Part shown: positions 43,974 to 53,152 of the stretch, one piece after another
Layout: the number at the start of each line of letters is the position of its first letter
Position numbering within the stretch: the stretch's first letter is position 1
From: Brachybacterium phenoliresistens
GTDB taxonomy: Bacteria; Actinomycetota; Actinomycetes; Actinomycetales; Dermabacteraceae
Assembly (NCBI RefSeq): GCF_000576425.1
Contig: NZ_KK069993.1
Location: 62,001 to 126,000, forward strand
Reading direction: 5' to 3'
Length of the DNA: 64,000 bases
Made by a program: the position numbers and the translations under genes
The notes under the pieces: model-generated
What the model saw: the letters and a program-made list of their open reading frames with translations, nothing else
What the model was told of the DNA's origin: nothing
Database searches by the model: none

Positions 43974-46505
43974 CTACACGGTGGAGCCGTTCAACATTTC
44001 GCTCACCTCCCCACTCCACGCCACCGCCAACCGATCTCTCGCCCGCGACGCCCCCACATACAACAGCGACCGTTCCTGCAGTTCCGCCGCCTCATGAGTC
44101 TGCTCGTCATAGCTGCGGCCCGGACGGTCGTCGAGCGAGTCGGCATCTATGCCGAACAGGACCACTCGGGTGAACTCCATGCCCTTGGCCCGGTGGAAGG
44201 TCATCGCCAGCGGCGCGCCCTTGCGATATGCGACGTTCCGGTCCACCGAGGCGACAGGGATGCCGCGGTCGTCGAGGCCCCGCACCAGCAGGTCACGGGT
44301 CGAGGCCCACCGGGTCAACAGGCCGATGGTGGAGAGATCCTCCTCCGGGCCCATCTCCTCGGCCCATTCGCGCAATAGCGCGGCGACCTGCTCGAGCTCG
44401 TCGGCGAGGTCACGAGCCGGCAGCAGCAGCACCTCGGGGCCGCTGCGGGCGGACCGGTAGACGCCGTGATCCCCGCCGTGCTCGAGCGGGGTGCCGGTCT
44501 CGTCCACGTCGTCCTCCATGGCGGCGATGTCGAAGTCGCCGCCCTTCAGTACGTTCACCGCGAAGGCCAGGTTCTGCGCGGTGGTGCGGTAATTGAGCTT
44601 GAGGCGCCGTGAGCGCCCGCGGATCCCGATGCCGTACCGGCCCAGCTTCACAGGATTGGAGTAGATGCGCTGGTGCGAATCTTCGGCGATGAACATGTCG
44701 TCGTCGCCCTCGGCGACCAACGCTCGCAGTAGTTGCCACTGCGTAGGCCGCAGGTCCTGCCCCTCGTCCACGAGGACGTGATCGGCGGGCCTCTCCCCCG
44801 TCGCCTCGGCCTGCGCATCGAGCACCGCAGCGGCGATGGCCGAGGTCTCGTCCCAGTCGATGCTCGCGGAGCGTCGGCCGCCCTCCCGGTACACGGCGAC
44901 GATCGCCCACACCTCGCGGCGCTGGTTGCGACCCAGGCGCGTCCCGCGACCACCGCGCGGAACCCGGAGGTACCCGGTCTCGTCGAGGATCCGGTGCGGG
45001 AGGATCACCTCGCGGTACTCGTCCGCGAGGAACGCGGCGCTTGTGTGCGCCTGGGTGCGGTCGCGCACCGCGCCGGAGGCGACGGCCGCAGCGATCGCGA
45101 TCTCCCAGTCGTGGGCGCTGCGCGAGTACTTGGGACTGCGCGTGTCCCAGCCGACGACCGCGCGCATCGGCGCGGCGAGGGCGCGGGAACCGGAGATCAC
45201 CCCATGTGCGATGCGGTCCACGCCGGTGACGTGGATCCCGGGACGGCCCAGCACGTCCGTGCGTGGCGCCCCGGGCTCAAGGGTGCGTACCTGCTCCTCG
45301 AGCGCGTCGGCGAGGTTGCGCGTGTAGGTAGTCAGAACGATCCGGGCCTCGCGTCCTTCCGCCTGCGCCTCCTGGGCCAGGCGCACCGCTCGGTGCACGA
45401 GGACCACCGTCTTGCCGGTCCCGGCGCCGCCGGTGAGCCGGTAGGGACCGCGGGTGCGAACATAGACGTAGGTGCGCTGCTCAGGGTGCAGGAAGATGCG
45501 CCACTGGGCGAAGCTCCCGGAGGCGAGCACCTTGGCGAGAGCGTCGTCGTCCTCGATGAGGTGGTAGCTGGCCTGGGACTTCTCCGCGGTCAGCGACTCG
45601 ACGATGTCGTCGGTCGAGGACGGGGTCCCGACATCGCTACCGCCATTGACTCCGGTGAAGTACGCCTCGCGTACCTCGTCGAGGGTCTTGCCGGTCGCGA
45701 GGTCGAGCAGCGCGGAGCCCTGCCAGGAGCGGGCGCCCTCCGCGAGGTCCAGCAGGGCGGCCTCATCGGCCTCGACCGCTGCGGCCGCAAGGACGGGGTC
45801 GATGCCGAGGACGTCGATGAGTTCTTGCGCGGTCACGCTGAGGACGGGGCCGGACCGGCCGACACTCCCGGTCCCGCCGTCCACGGCCGGCTCCGTTGTC
45901 CCGCCGTCTTCGTCCGATGACTGGTCGATCGGTCCCGCTTGGGCGCTCGACGCCTGTTCCGCAGGGGCCAGTGATGACCCCGGCTGCTGCTCCCCCGCGT
46001 CAGGGGCCCCCGACGGCTTCTCGTCAGGTTCTGCCATCTCGGCGGCTCGACGCTCCTGCTCGAGACGCTCAGCTTCCTGCCGCTGGAACTCGGCGAGCTG
46101 CTCGGCGGCGAGCGCGGCGGCACGCGCCTGGACCTCGGACTCGGACAAGCCTCCGGCGCGCAGCGCGTCCTCGTCGGTACGGATCTCCGTGGTGCCGGAG
46201 ACCGGGTTCATGCGCAGGTACAGCTTCCGGGCCCGGCGGTAGGCGTCGTCGTGGTCGTAGACGCCCTCAGCGAGCCACAGGTCCTGGCCCGAAGAGTTCA
46301 GCCGGAACGCAAGGATCCGGTACTGCTTGTTGACGCGGATCGAGCGGATCCGGTCATCGGCCGCCTGGTAAATGGGCTCGACATGCAAGCCCGGGGACTC
46401 CGGAGTGGTGCGCAGCAGGTTGAGGGTCGAGGTGACCTGCCCCAGGAGAGAGCGCGGTATCGATTCGAGGAAAGTATCGGAGATGGAGATGATGCCGTCG
46501 CTCAT
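43974..46505 (-). CDS. UvrD-like SF1 helicase with RelE-like N-terminal domain (last gene of the DISARM-like operon)
   Basis: 843 aa. Residues about 8-105 resemble the RelE/ParE mRNA-interferase fold (RSIRVNKQYRILAFRLN, then LWLAEGVYDHDDAYRRARK). A charged linker with a Pro/Ser/Glu-rich stretch (about 130-220) follows. The SF1 helicase then begins: Walker A GGAGTGKT (about 360), DEGQD Walker B (about 580), QRIYSNPVKLGRYG, and a UvrD C-terminal SLLYVGASRARDRLAV. No nuclease motif is seen. Whether the RelE-like part still binds RNA is unknown. The ATG overlaps the upstream helicase stop by 4 nt, so it is the fourth cistron of the operon. Confidence 0.8.
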   Translation of the reverse strand: MSDGIISISDTFLESIPRSLLGQVTSTLNLLRTTPESPGLHVEPIYQAADDRIRSIRVNKQYRILAFRLNSSGQDLWLAEGVYDHDDAYRRARKLYLRMNPVSGTTEIRTDEDALRAGGLSESEVQARAAALAAEQLAEFQRQEAERLEQERRAAEMAEPDEKPSGAPDAGEQQPGSSLAPAEQASSAQAGPIDQSSDEDGGTTEPAVDGGTGSVGRSGPVLSVTAQELIDVLGIDPVLAAAAVEADEAALLDLAEGARSWQGSALLDLATGKTLDEVREAYFTGVNGGSDVGTPSSTDDIVESLTAEKSQASYHLIEDDDALAKVLASGSFAQWRIFLHPEQRTYVYVRTRGPYRLTGGAGTGKTVVLVHRAVRLAQEAQAEGREARIVLTTYTRNLADALEEQVRTLEPGAPRTDVLGRPGIHVTGVDRIAHGVISGSRALAAPMRAVVGWDTRSPKYSRSAHDWEIAIAAAVASGAVRDRTQAHTSAAFLADEYREVILPHRILDETGYLRVPRGGRGTRLGRNQRREVWAIVAVYREGGRRSASIDWDETSAIAAAVLDAQAEATGERPADHVLVDEGQDLRPTQWQLLRALVAEGDDDMFIAEDSHQRIYSNPVKLGRYGIGIRGRSRRLKLNYRTTAQNLAFAVNVLKGGDFDIAAMEDDVDETGTPLEHGGDHGVYRSARSGPEVLLLPARDLADELEQVAALLREWAEEMGPEEDLSTIGLLTRWASTRDLLVRGLDDRGIPVASVDRNVAYRKGAPLAMTFHRAKGMEFTRVVLFGIDADSLDDRPGRSYDEQTHEAAELQERSLLYVGASRARDRLAVAWSGEVSEMLNGSTV

Positions 46506-49500
46506 CGGGCAGTTCCTTCCGTCAGTCCCAAGGCCTCGAGGACATTGTCGGCACCGGGTCCGACGATCCTCCAGCCGTCTCTCTCGAGGGCGGCAAGATC
46601 CCGCTGCGGGAGTGCTTCCACCACGTAGGCTCGCCGCAGGTCCGGCCAGGCGATGTCCAGGGGGATGCCCGGCCCGAACTCTTCGCCGATCACCGGTACG
46701 TCCATGCCGAGCCGGGCGGCAGCCACGATGATCGCGCGCTCGGTACCGGTGAGGACCTCCTCGTACGGCTCCTGCCACTGGGGCGGAAGGCCGCTGGCAT
46801 CGACTTCCGTGGGCTCGGCGAGGACCATGTAGTCGGCCTGCTGCTTGTGCCGGGTGTGCTCGGCGTCCGCGACCGGAGCACCATCCGCGAGTGCATCGGC
46901 AACGCCAGGAGCAGACGATGCGACGGACGGCTTGCGTGACGCGTCCGCGCCCTGTCTCGAGGGCTCCTGTGCGGGGACGTTCGGCGCAGCTGCGGGGAGC
47001 TGCGCATCGACGGTGACGTCGATGCCGGACTCGATGAGGCTCATCGTGGTCAAGCGCAGCGTGCCGCCGTGCGGGTCCCCCTGGGCGAGGTTCGCCATCT
47101 GCGCCCAGGTGCGCCAGGAATCCTCGAAGGTGGGCCGATGCATCGCCGCCTCGCGGTCGTCGAGGACCAACGTGAGGTTCCGGACGCCCACGCCCAGGAG
47201 GGCGATGGCGGCGAGCTCGTCACTGCGGCGCGCGATCGCCATCCGAGTCGGGTCAGTGAACGGCTCCGGGGTCTTTCCGTTCAGGAGATGGCTCGCGAGG
47301 TCCTGGACCTCGTCCGGATCCGCGCTGGTCAGCGTGCTGCGATTCCGCGCGGAGACGAGGAGCTGGGGCAGCTCGTAGGCGAGCTGCTGGAGCCGGTCGG
47401 TGCGACCGGTTCGCAGCACATCGAGGAGGAGCTCCATCGGCGTCGCGCGCAGGAGCGGAGCGAGCTGGCGCGTGGTGACGGTCCCCTCCGACCATGCCAG
47501 GACGGTCTCCTCGACCAGCGGACTCGGCAGGGGCGCGGTGTAGGCCCGCTTCGGGGCCCTGCGCCGGGCCGAATCTTCTTCGAGGTCGGCGTGAGTGACG
47601 GTGAGGACGACGTAGCCGGCGCGGCGCAGGCGCATGCGCTTGACGGCGTCGTCGCCCACCCGGTTGTTTCCGCTGGTGGCGTGGAAGGCGCGGCCGTCGG
47701 TGTAGATCGCGATGCCCTCCACATCGGCCCCGGACCAGGTGAGCACGAAATCGGGTCGCGTCCCGACGATATCGACCTGCGCGCTGAGCGTGTAGGTGCG
47801 GCTGGCGGTGCGCACGCTCACGGAGCTGCCGTGGGTGCTCACGCTGGCCCCCTCGATCTCGCCGGCGGCGGCCATGAACGCACGCCGGAAGCGCGCTTCG
47901 AGCGCCGACTCGGACGGGGAGACGGACTCGGGCTGCTTCTCCTCCACGGCCCAGGTCATCTCGCCCTTCTGCGGCCGATCGGCGCGCAGGACGATCTGCA
48001 GCGCCTCGATCGCATCCAGACGACGCATCTGCGGGTACTCGTCCGGACGGACGTAGGGCAGCAGGCATCGGTGGCAGGCCGCGAGGCCCTCGTCCTGGCA
48101 GGGGCACGCCTCGAGAGCGTCGAGGGCCTCGACGAGGATGTCCCAGGCGCTGCGCGGGGAGGCGAGCTCCATGAGGTAGCCGGTGCCACCGGGGATGGAG
48201 TCGGACAGCAGCACCGCGGAGCTCCCGCTGTGCTGGGGGTGTGCGATGACGTCGAGCTCGACGTTGCCGATGCTGCCGCCGAAGCGGGTCTCGATGCCCA
48301 GCTGGAGGGCCGCGCTGAGGTTGAGCAGCAGCGCACCGGAGGGGTCCTCGAGGATCTCGCCCGGAAGCGTGATGAGCACGGTCTCCGTCTGCACGGTGCG
48401 GGACAGGAGCACGGGGACGTTCCGCCCCTCGCGCTCGTAGCGCAGCGAGCACCAGACCTGATGGTCCTGGGGCTTGTTGCCGTCGGTGTCGGTGTCGTGG
48501 TGCCCGCACTCCTGACAGATGAGGAAGCCGGGGGCGGTGCGGTCCTGCCCGGAGATGCGGATCGTCTCGGCGACCTGGTGGGGGCGGCCGAGGTTCAGGC
48601 GGGTCAGGGTGGTGCCGCGGTCCAGGGCCATCCCGAACCCGGTGCCGGGCACGCTCCACCGCTGCAGGGGCGTCGCCTCGTGGAAGGAAGCGGACAGGGC
48701 CGTCTCGAAGCGGACGCGTTCGCGGTCGTCGCGGGAGTCGCCGATTCGCGTGCGGCTGCGGTTCATGGTCGAGTAGACGCGGGTCAGGTCGATGACGTCG
48801 CGGTGCTGGCCGGCATCGGCGATCTCCTGAGACCGGCACTTCGGGCAGGAACGGGGCGGGGTATCGCGCTCGAACCGGTGGGCGAAGCCGCAGCGGGGGC
48901 AGAAGGCGGTGCGGTGCAGTCCGCTGCCGCCCACGCCGATGTCCACGGCGTCGATCACGAGCTCGCGGCCGTGGGCGTAGAAGTGCGCCCCGGGAGCGAG
49001 CTCCGTCAGGGCCGCCATGCCGGAGCGGCCGTAGCTGGCGGCGACGTGCTGCCAGGTGCCGTCGTCGTCCTGCCAGATGACGGTGGCCTCGAGGGCGACG
49101 GCGTCGTCGACGAGGGTGAAGTTGGGCAGCAGGCCGTGCATCTCGAGCACGCCGATCCAGTGGGCGGAGTCCGCGGCGGCGGCCTCGGCGCTGAGGCGCC
49201 CGGCAGTGCCGCGCAGGCGACGGCGCTCCGCTTCGCGCTCCTCCTCGGTCATGACGGTCTCGTCTCCGAGGATCTCCTGCTCGGCGGAGATCAGGAAGTT
49301 CTCCGCCTCGAGCACGCGGCGGGTCTCCTCGCGTGCTTCCGGGTCGGGCACGGTTTCGAGCTCGTCGAGGTTCGCCTGGATCCGGGCGCGCCGGCGGCGC
49401 AGCTCGTCCCGCTTGTCCCGCCAGGCGCCGGCGGCGCGCTCGATGGTCATGACGAGGCCGCTGCGGCCCTCCGCGTCGGGCAGCGCCCAGGCACGCAGCG

Positions 49501-52500
49501 TGTCGCGCGCCTGCTCGGTCAGGCCGTCCCAGGCGTGGGCACCGATCGTGAACTGCGCGAGGAACCGGTCAACGTACGCGGGGCCGCGCTGTTGCATCTC
49601 CTCGATGACATGTCCCAGGTAGGTGCCGGGGCCGATGTCGGCGAGGATCGGTGTGGTGCGGGCGGGCGGACTGATGCGCTCATCCCCGGAGAGGGCATCT
49701 ATCACGGACGCCAGGAACTGGCGACGGAGGATCTCCTCGGCCGAGAGGTACGCGCCCGGGGCGCGGACGGTGCCGTTGAGCAGGTCGAGCGGGTCGTAGA
49801 AGAGGCCCGCGGTGCGGCCGCGGCCCGCGACCAGCGTGACGTCCAGGGAGTTGCCGGTGAGGCGACCCGCGCGGCCCACGCGCTGCAGGTAGCTGGCGAC
49901 GGTCTTCGGGACCGAGGCGAGCAGCACGGTGGACAGGCCGCCGATGTCGATGCCCATCTCGAGGGTGGGGGTGGCGACCAGGACGTTGGGGGCGCCCGGG
50001 TCCTCGGAGCTGTTCTTGAACTGGGTCTCGTGGGCGAGGCGGTCCTCGGTGGTAAGCAGGGAGGTGTGCTCGCGGGCGACGACGCGCCGCATGTCCCCCT
50101 GGTAGAGGGATCGGTAGTAGGTGGAACGGATCCCGTGCGGGCGCAGACGTCCTGGGCAGCGGAAGCGCAGGCAAGGACCGTCGGCAAGCTGCGTGAGACT
50201 GTGCGTGGTGCCGGTGACGGTCTCGCGGCACTCGGAGCAGCTGAGGGAGGGCGTGGGAGCCTCGGCATCGGCCGTGGCGGTGCTGGGCAGGCAGCCTTCG
50301 AGGCGATCGGGACGCACGGCGAAGCTGCGCAGCTGCCCGCCGGGGCCGGCCGGGACCGCGTCGAGGATCCCCAGCTCGACGAGCTCGTCCAGCAGAGGGC
50401 GCAGGAACGTCGCGGCAGTGCTGCGGTCCCGACCCAGGGCACGGGCCGTCCAGTCGGCGTACCAGCTGCCACGAGAGGCGGCATCCTCGAACTCGCAGGT
50501 CTTGCCCCGGGGGCCGATGCTGGGCAGCTGCGGGATGGCCCGCCCGGGCGGGAAGGCGGGCATGACGTCCCGTTCAGGGCGGCCGCCCCACAGCCGGTAC
50601 AGCGGCCCGCCGTCCTCACGGAACTTCTTCAGCCAGGGGTGGCTGATCGCGCCGTGGGTGCGCAGGCGCTCCAGGATCCCGCGGCCCCAGCGGCGCCGCT
50701 GGGCGGCGCTGTCCCCGTCCAGCAGAGGTGCGCTCGCGCCGAGGGCGCGCTCGGCGGCCTGGTCGAGTTCGTGATCAGCGGCGCGGACCTGGGCCTGGGC
50801 CGATCCGGTGAGCAGGAGCGTCCGGCCCACCTGACCTGTCAGGCCCAGTTCGAGGCCCACGTCGAAGCGGAGGCGGGAGCGGACCAGCTCCTCGGCGCGG
50901 TGCCGCTTCTCGGAGCGGAAGCCGCGGCGACGAGGGGGATCCTGGTGCCAGAAGGGGGCGAGCCGTTCGGAGTCGGTGATGGTGGGGTGCAGCAGCCGGT
51001 AGCGCTGCTCGTCGTCCTGGGCGGCGGCGATCATGCGGTCGACGATCTGGTCGAGCGTGGCGGGTTCAGCCCGCAAGGCGCTGTGGATCGCCGAGCGCAG
51101 GGTGAGGCTGTGGGAGCGGGCCTCGACGAAGCCTGCCCGGTGCGCCGCGTCCTGCACAGAGTCGGTGAAGACCAGCGCCTTCTTCTCGCGCATGTCGAGT
51201 CCGGGTGTGCCGAACAGGCTGGTCAGCGCGACCGAGAGGAGCGTGGCGAGGCTGGTGCCGAGGAAGCGGATGCCATCCTTCTCCCCACAGGCGGGGCAGG
51301 TGTCCTCCAGCGCCTTCTCCCCCGCGTCGAGGCCGGCGAAGACCAGGACCTGGATGACGTTCGGGTCCGGGTCGTCCTCGAGGGGGCCGTGCACGTCGAG
51401 GGTGGCGGAGTCGAGGTTGAGATAACGGCGGCGGGAGGATTCCTCGGTGGTACGGTCCGCGGCCTCCTCGCGGGTGGTGATGTCGAGGATCAGTGCGCGG
51501 AACCGCTGCTTGTTGTGGAAGGCGTCCTGGCGGATCTTGTCCGGGGTGAGCTCGAGGTCGTCCCCGACGGCCCTCGTGGTCGCGCCCCAGCCGGAGCGGC
51601 CGCAGTGACGGCAGTAGATGGCAGGCAGGGCCTTGCCGCTCTCCTCGCCGGCGGCGTCCGACCACTGGAACGCGGGCGCGCCGGCGACGAGACGGTCCAC
51701 GCGGGTGATCTCCCGCAGCCACAAGTGCGCTTCGAGGGAGGGGAAGGAGTTGCGCGGCGCTCCCTCGCGGGCGCGCTCGTGGGAGAGCGCGGCGAGCAGC
51801 ACCGTGGTGAACCCGCGGGCGACGGCGTCGTCGGTGATGTTCGAGAAGACGGCGCGGGCGAGATCCTCGAGCGCCGTGGCCGTGGTGGTCAGGGCGAGGA
51901 GCGTGCCGGTGGTCTCGTGCGCGAGCAGAAGGTCACGCACGGCGAAGCCGTGGGCGGCGGCGGTCCGGGTCGCGGGGACGTCGGGGTCGTCGCTGCGCCA
52001 CAGCACGTCCAGGAGGTCGCGGGTGAGGGCGTCTGCGTCGACCGCGGTGCCGGGTTCGAGGTGCCGGGCGCTCACGGCGCGCAAGTCCTCAGCCGTCGGT
52101 GCGGTGGGCGTGAGGGGCGCGCGGGCCCCGTGGACCGTGGTGGTCGCGGCGGTCGCGGGGGCGAGGAAGTCGTCCAGCGCGACGCGGGTCTCGGTGATGA
52201 CCGCGTCCGGGCCGATGGGACTGCCGAACACCGTCTGCGCGAATTCGAGCATGTCCGCGGCGGCGTCGTCGCCGTCGCCCAGGGTGGCGCTGGTGGCGAC
52301 CGGAGTGATGTGCACGCGGCCGGGGGCGACGGTGTCCAGCACCAGGCGCAGGCGCCGCAGCAGCATGCCGACGTCGGTGCCCTGGGCGCCGTCGTAGGTG
52401 TGGAACTCGTCGAGGATCAGGTAACGCAGCGAGGCCGCGGATGCCTCCCACAGGGGGCGGTCGGCGCGGCGCAGCAGCAGCTGGTCCAGCATCTTGTAGT

Positions 52501-53152
52501 TCGTCAGCAGGATGTCCGGGACGCTGCCGCGGATCATCTCTCGGTCGGTGATCAGGCTCTTCTCGGTGACGACCGTGGAGGACTGCGCGGAGGCCTCGCC
52601 GGTGTACAGGGCGGCGGCGATGCCCCGGTAGGCGGGGGTGCCCGTGATGGCCTGGGCGAGTCGCCCGGCCTGGTCGTTGGCCAGCGCGTTCATCGGGTAG
52701 AGGATCAGCGCCTTGATCCCCCCGATCCCGGCGCTGCGCGCCCTCGCCACGTGATCCAGCACGGGGTACAGGAAGGACTCGGTCTTCCCGGAGCCGGTGC
52801 CGGTGGTGACGATGGTGGGCAGCGGCAGGCGCAGCCCGTGCTCGTCCTGCTCCCCCGGCACGGCCGGGTTCGTGGTCAAGCGGGAGAACGCGGTCGCTTG
52901 ATGAGCGTAGGGCGCGAACCATTCCGGCAGGCTCGGGACAAGAGCACGAGCCTCCTTCGTGTTGACCCCGGCGGCGAAGGGCAGGCGGGTGCGGATGTAG
53001 GGCCCCTGGAAGATGCCCGCATCCTCGTGCTCGAGGAAGGCGTCCAGGGCCGTGCCCACGGAAGGGTCGGCGAGGGAGATCGCCGTGGTCACGTAGTCGA
53101 GCACGGCCCGCCGCAGGTCGGCGGCCTGCCGGGTGGGCAGCAGCTCCGTCAT
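46502..53152 (-). CDS. Very large DEAD/DEAH helicase with DUF1998 and Vsr-like nuclease-fold region (DrmA/DrmB-like)
   Basis: 2216 aa. The N-terminal helicase lobe has TGTGSGKT (117-124) and DEFH (248-251). A large insertion separates it from the second lobe, with TPTLEMGIDIGG (about 1064) and QRVGRAGR (about 1094). Cys clusters at about 985 and 1425-1440 and a CPCQ...CHRC DUF1998-type site (about 1687) follow. At about 1757-1853 a VDIVGTRPDFVLTW...AIYTDGRAFHA...RLRRAGYVVLTVTHADL pattern matches the Vsr/DUF559 endonuclease fold, but Tyr replaces the usual Glu of I-E-V-D-G. A 360-aa tail completes it. DISARM splits helicase (DrmA) and DUF1998 (DrmB); here they look fused. Start overlaps the methylase stop by 4 nt. 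Confidence 0.85.
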   Translation of the reverse strand: MTELLPTRQAADLRRAVLDYVTTAISLADPSVGTALDAFLEHEDAGIFQGPYIRTRLPFAAGVNTKEARALVPSLPEWFAPYAHQATAFSRLTTNPAVPGEQDEHGLRLPLPTIVTTGTGSGKTESFLYPVLDHVARARSAGIGGIKALILYPMNALANDQAGRLAQAITGTPAYRGIAAALYTGEASAQSSTVVTEKSLITDREMIRGSVPDILLTNYKMLDQLLLRRADRPLWEASAASLRYLILDEFHTYDGAQGTDVGMLLRRLRLVLDTVAPGRVHITPVATSATLGDGDDAAADMLEFAQTVFGSPIGPDAVITETRVALDDFLAPATAATTTVHGARAPLTPTAPTAEDLRAVSARHLEPGTAVDADALTRDLLDVLWRSDDPDVPATRTAAAHGFAVRDLLLAHETTGTLLALTTTATALEDLARAVFSNITDDAVARGFTTVLLAALSHERAREGAPRNSFPSLEAHLWLREITRVDRLVAGAPAFQWSDAAGEESGKALPAIYCRHCGRSGWGATTRAVGDDLELTPDKIRQDAFHNKQRFRALILDITTREEAADRTTEESSRRRYLNLDSATLDVHGPLEDDPDPNVIQVLVFAGLDAGEKALEDTCPACGEKDGIRFLGTSLATLLSVALTSLFGTPGLDMREKKALVFTDSVQDAAHRAGFVEARSHSLTLRSAIHSALRAEPATLDQIVDRMIAAAQDDEQRYRLLHPTITDSERLAPFWHQDPPRRRGFRSEKRHRAEELVRSRLRFDVGLELGLTGQVGRTLLLTGSAQAQVRAADHELDQAAERALGASAPLLDGDSAAQRRRWGRGILERLRTHGAISHPWLKKFREDGGPLYRLWGGRPERDVMPAFPPGRAIPQLPSIGPRGKTCEFEDAASRGSWYADWTARALGRDRSTAATFLRPLLDELVELGILDAVPAGPGGQLRSFAVRPDRLEGCLPSTATADAEAPTPSLSCSECRETVTGTTHSLTQLADGPCLRFRCPGRLRPHGIRSTYYRSLYQGDMRRVVAREHTSLLTTEDRLAHETQFKNSSEDPGAPNVLVATPTLEMGIDIGGLSTVLLASVPKTVASYLQRVGRAGRLTGNSLDVTLVAGRGRTAGLFYDPLDLLNGTVRAPGAYLSAEEILRRQFLASVIDALSGDERISPPARTTPILADIGPGTYLGHVIEEMQQRGPAYVDRFLAQFTIGAHAWDGLTEQARDTLRAWALPDAEGRSGLVMTIERAAGAWRDKRDELRRRRARIQANLDELETVPDPEAREETRRVLEAENFLISAEQEILGDETVMTEEEREAERRRLRGTAGRLSAEAAAADSAHWIGVLEMHGLLPNFTLVDDAVALEATVIWQDDDGTWQHVAASYGRSGMAALTELAPGAHFYAHGRELVIDAVDIGVGGSGLHRTAFCPRCGFAHRFERDTPPRSCPKCRSQEIADAGQHRDVIDLTRVYSTMNRSRTRIGDSRDDRERVRFETALSASFHEATPLQRWSVPGTGFGMALDRGTTLTRLNLGRPHQVAETIRISGQDRTAPGFLICQECGHHDTDTDGNKPQDHQVWCSLRYEREGRNVPVLLSRTVQTETVLITLPGEILEDPSGALLLNLSAALQLGIETRFGGSIGNVELDVIAHPQHSGSSAVLLSDSIPGGTGYLMELASPRSAWDILVEALDALEACPCQDEGLAACHRCLLPYVRPDEYPQMRRLDAIEALQIVLRADRPQKGEMTWAVEEKQPESVSPSESALEARFRRAFMAAAGEIEGASVSTHGSSVSVRTASRTYTLSAQVDIVGTRPDFVLTWSGADVEGIAIYTDGRAFHATSGNNRVGDDAVKRMRLRRAGYVVLTVTHADLEEDSARRRAPKRAYTAPLPSPLVEETVLAWSEGTVTTRQLAPLLRATPMELLLDVLRTGRTDRLQQLAYELPQLLVSARNRSTLTSADPDEVQDLASHLLNGKTPEPFTDPTRMAIARRSDELAAIALLGVGVRNLTLVLDDREAAMHRPTFEDSWRTWAQMANLAQGDPHGGTLRLTTMSLIESGIDVTVDAQLPAAAPNVPAQEPSRQGADASRKPSVASSAPGVADALADGAPVADAEHTRHKQQADYMVLAEPTEVDASGLPPQWQEPYEEVLTGTERAIIVAAARLGMDVPVIGEEFGPGIPLDIAWPDLRRAYVVEALPQRDLAALERDGWRIVGPGADNVLEALGLTEGTAR

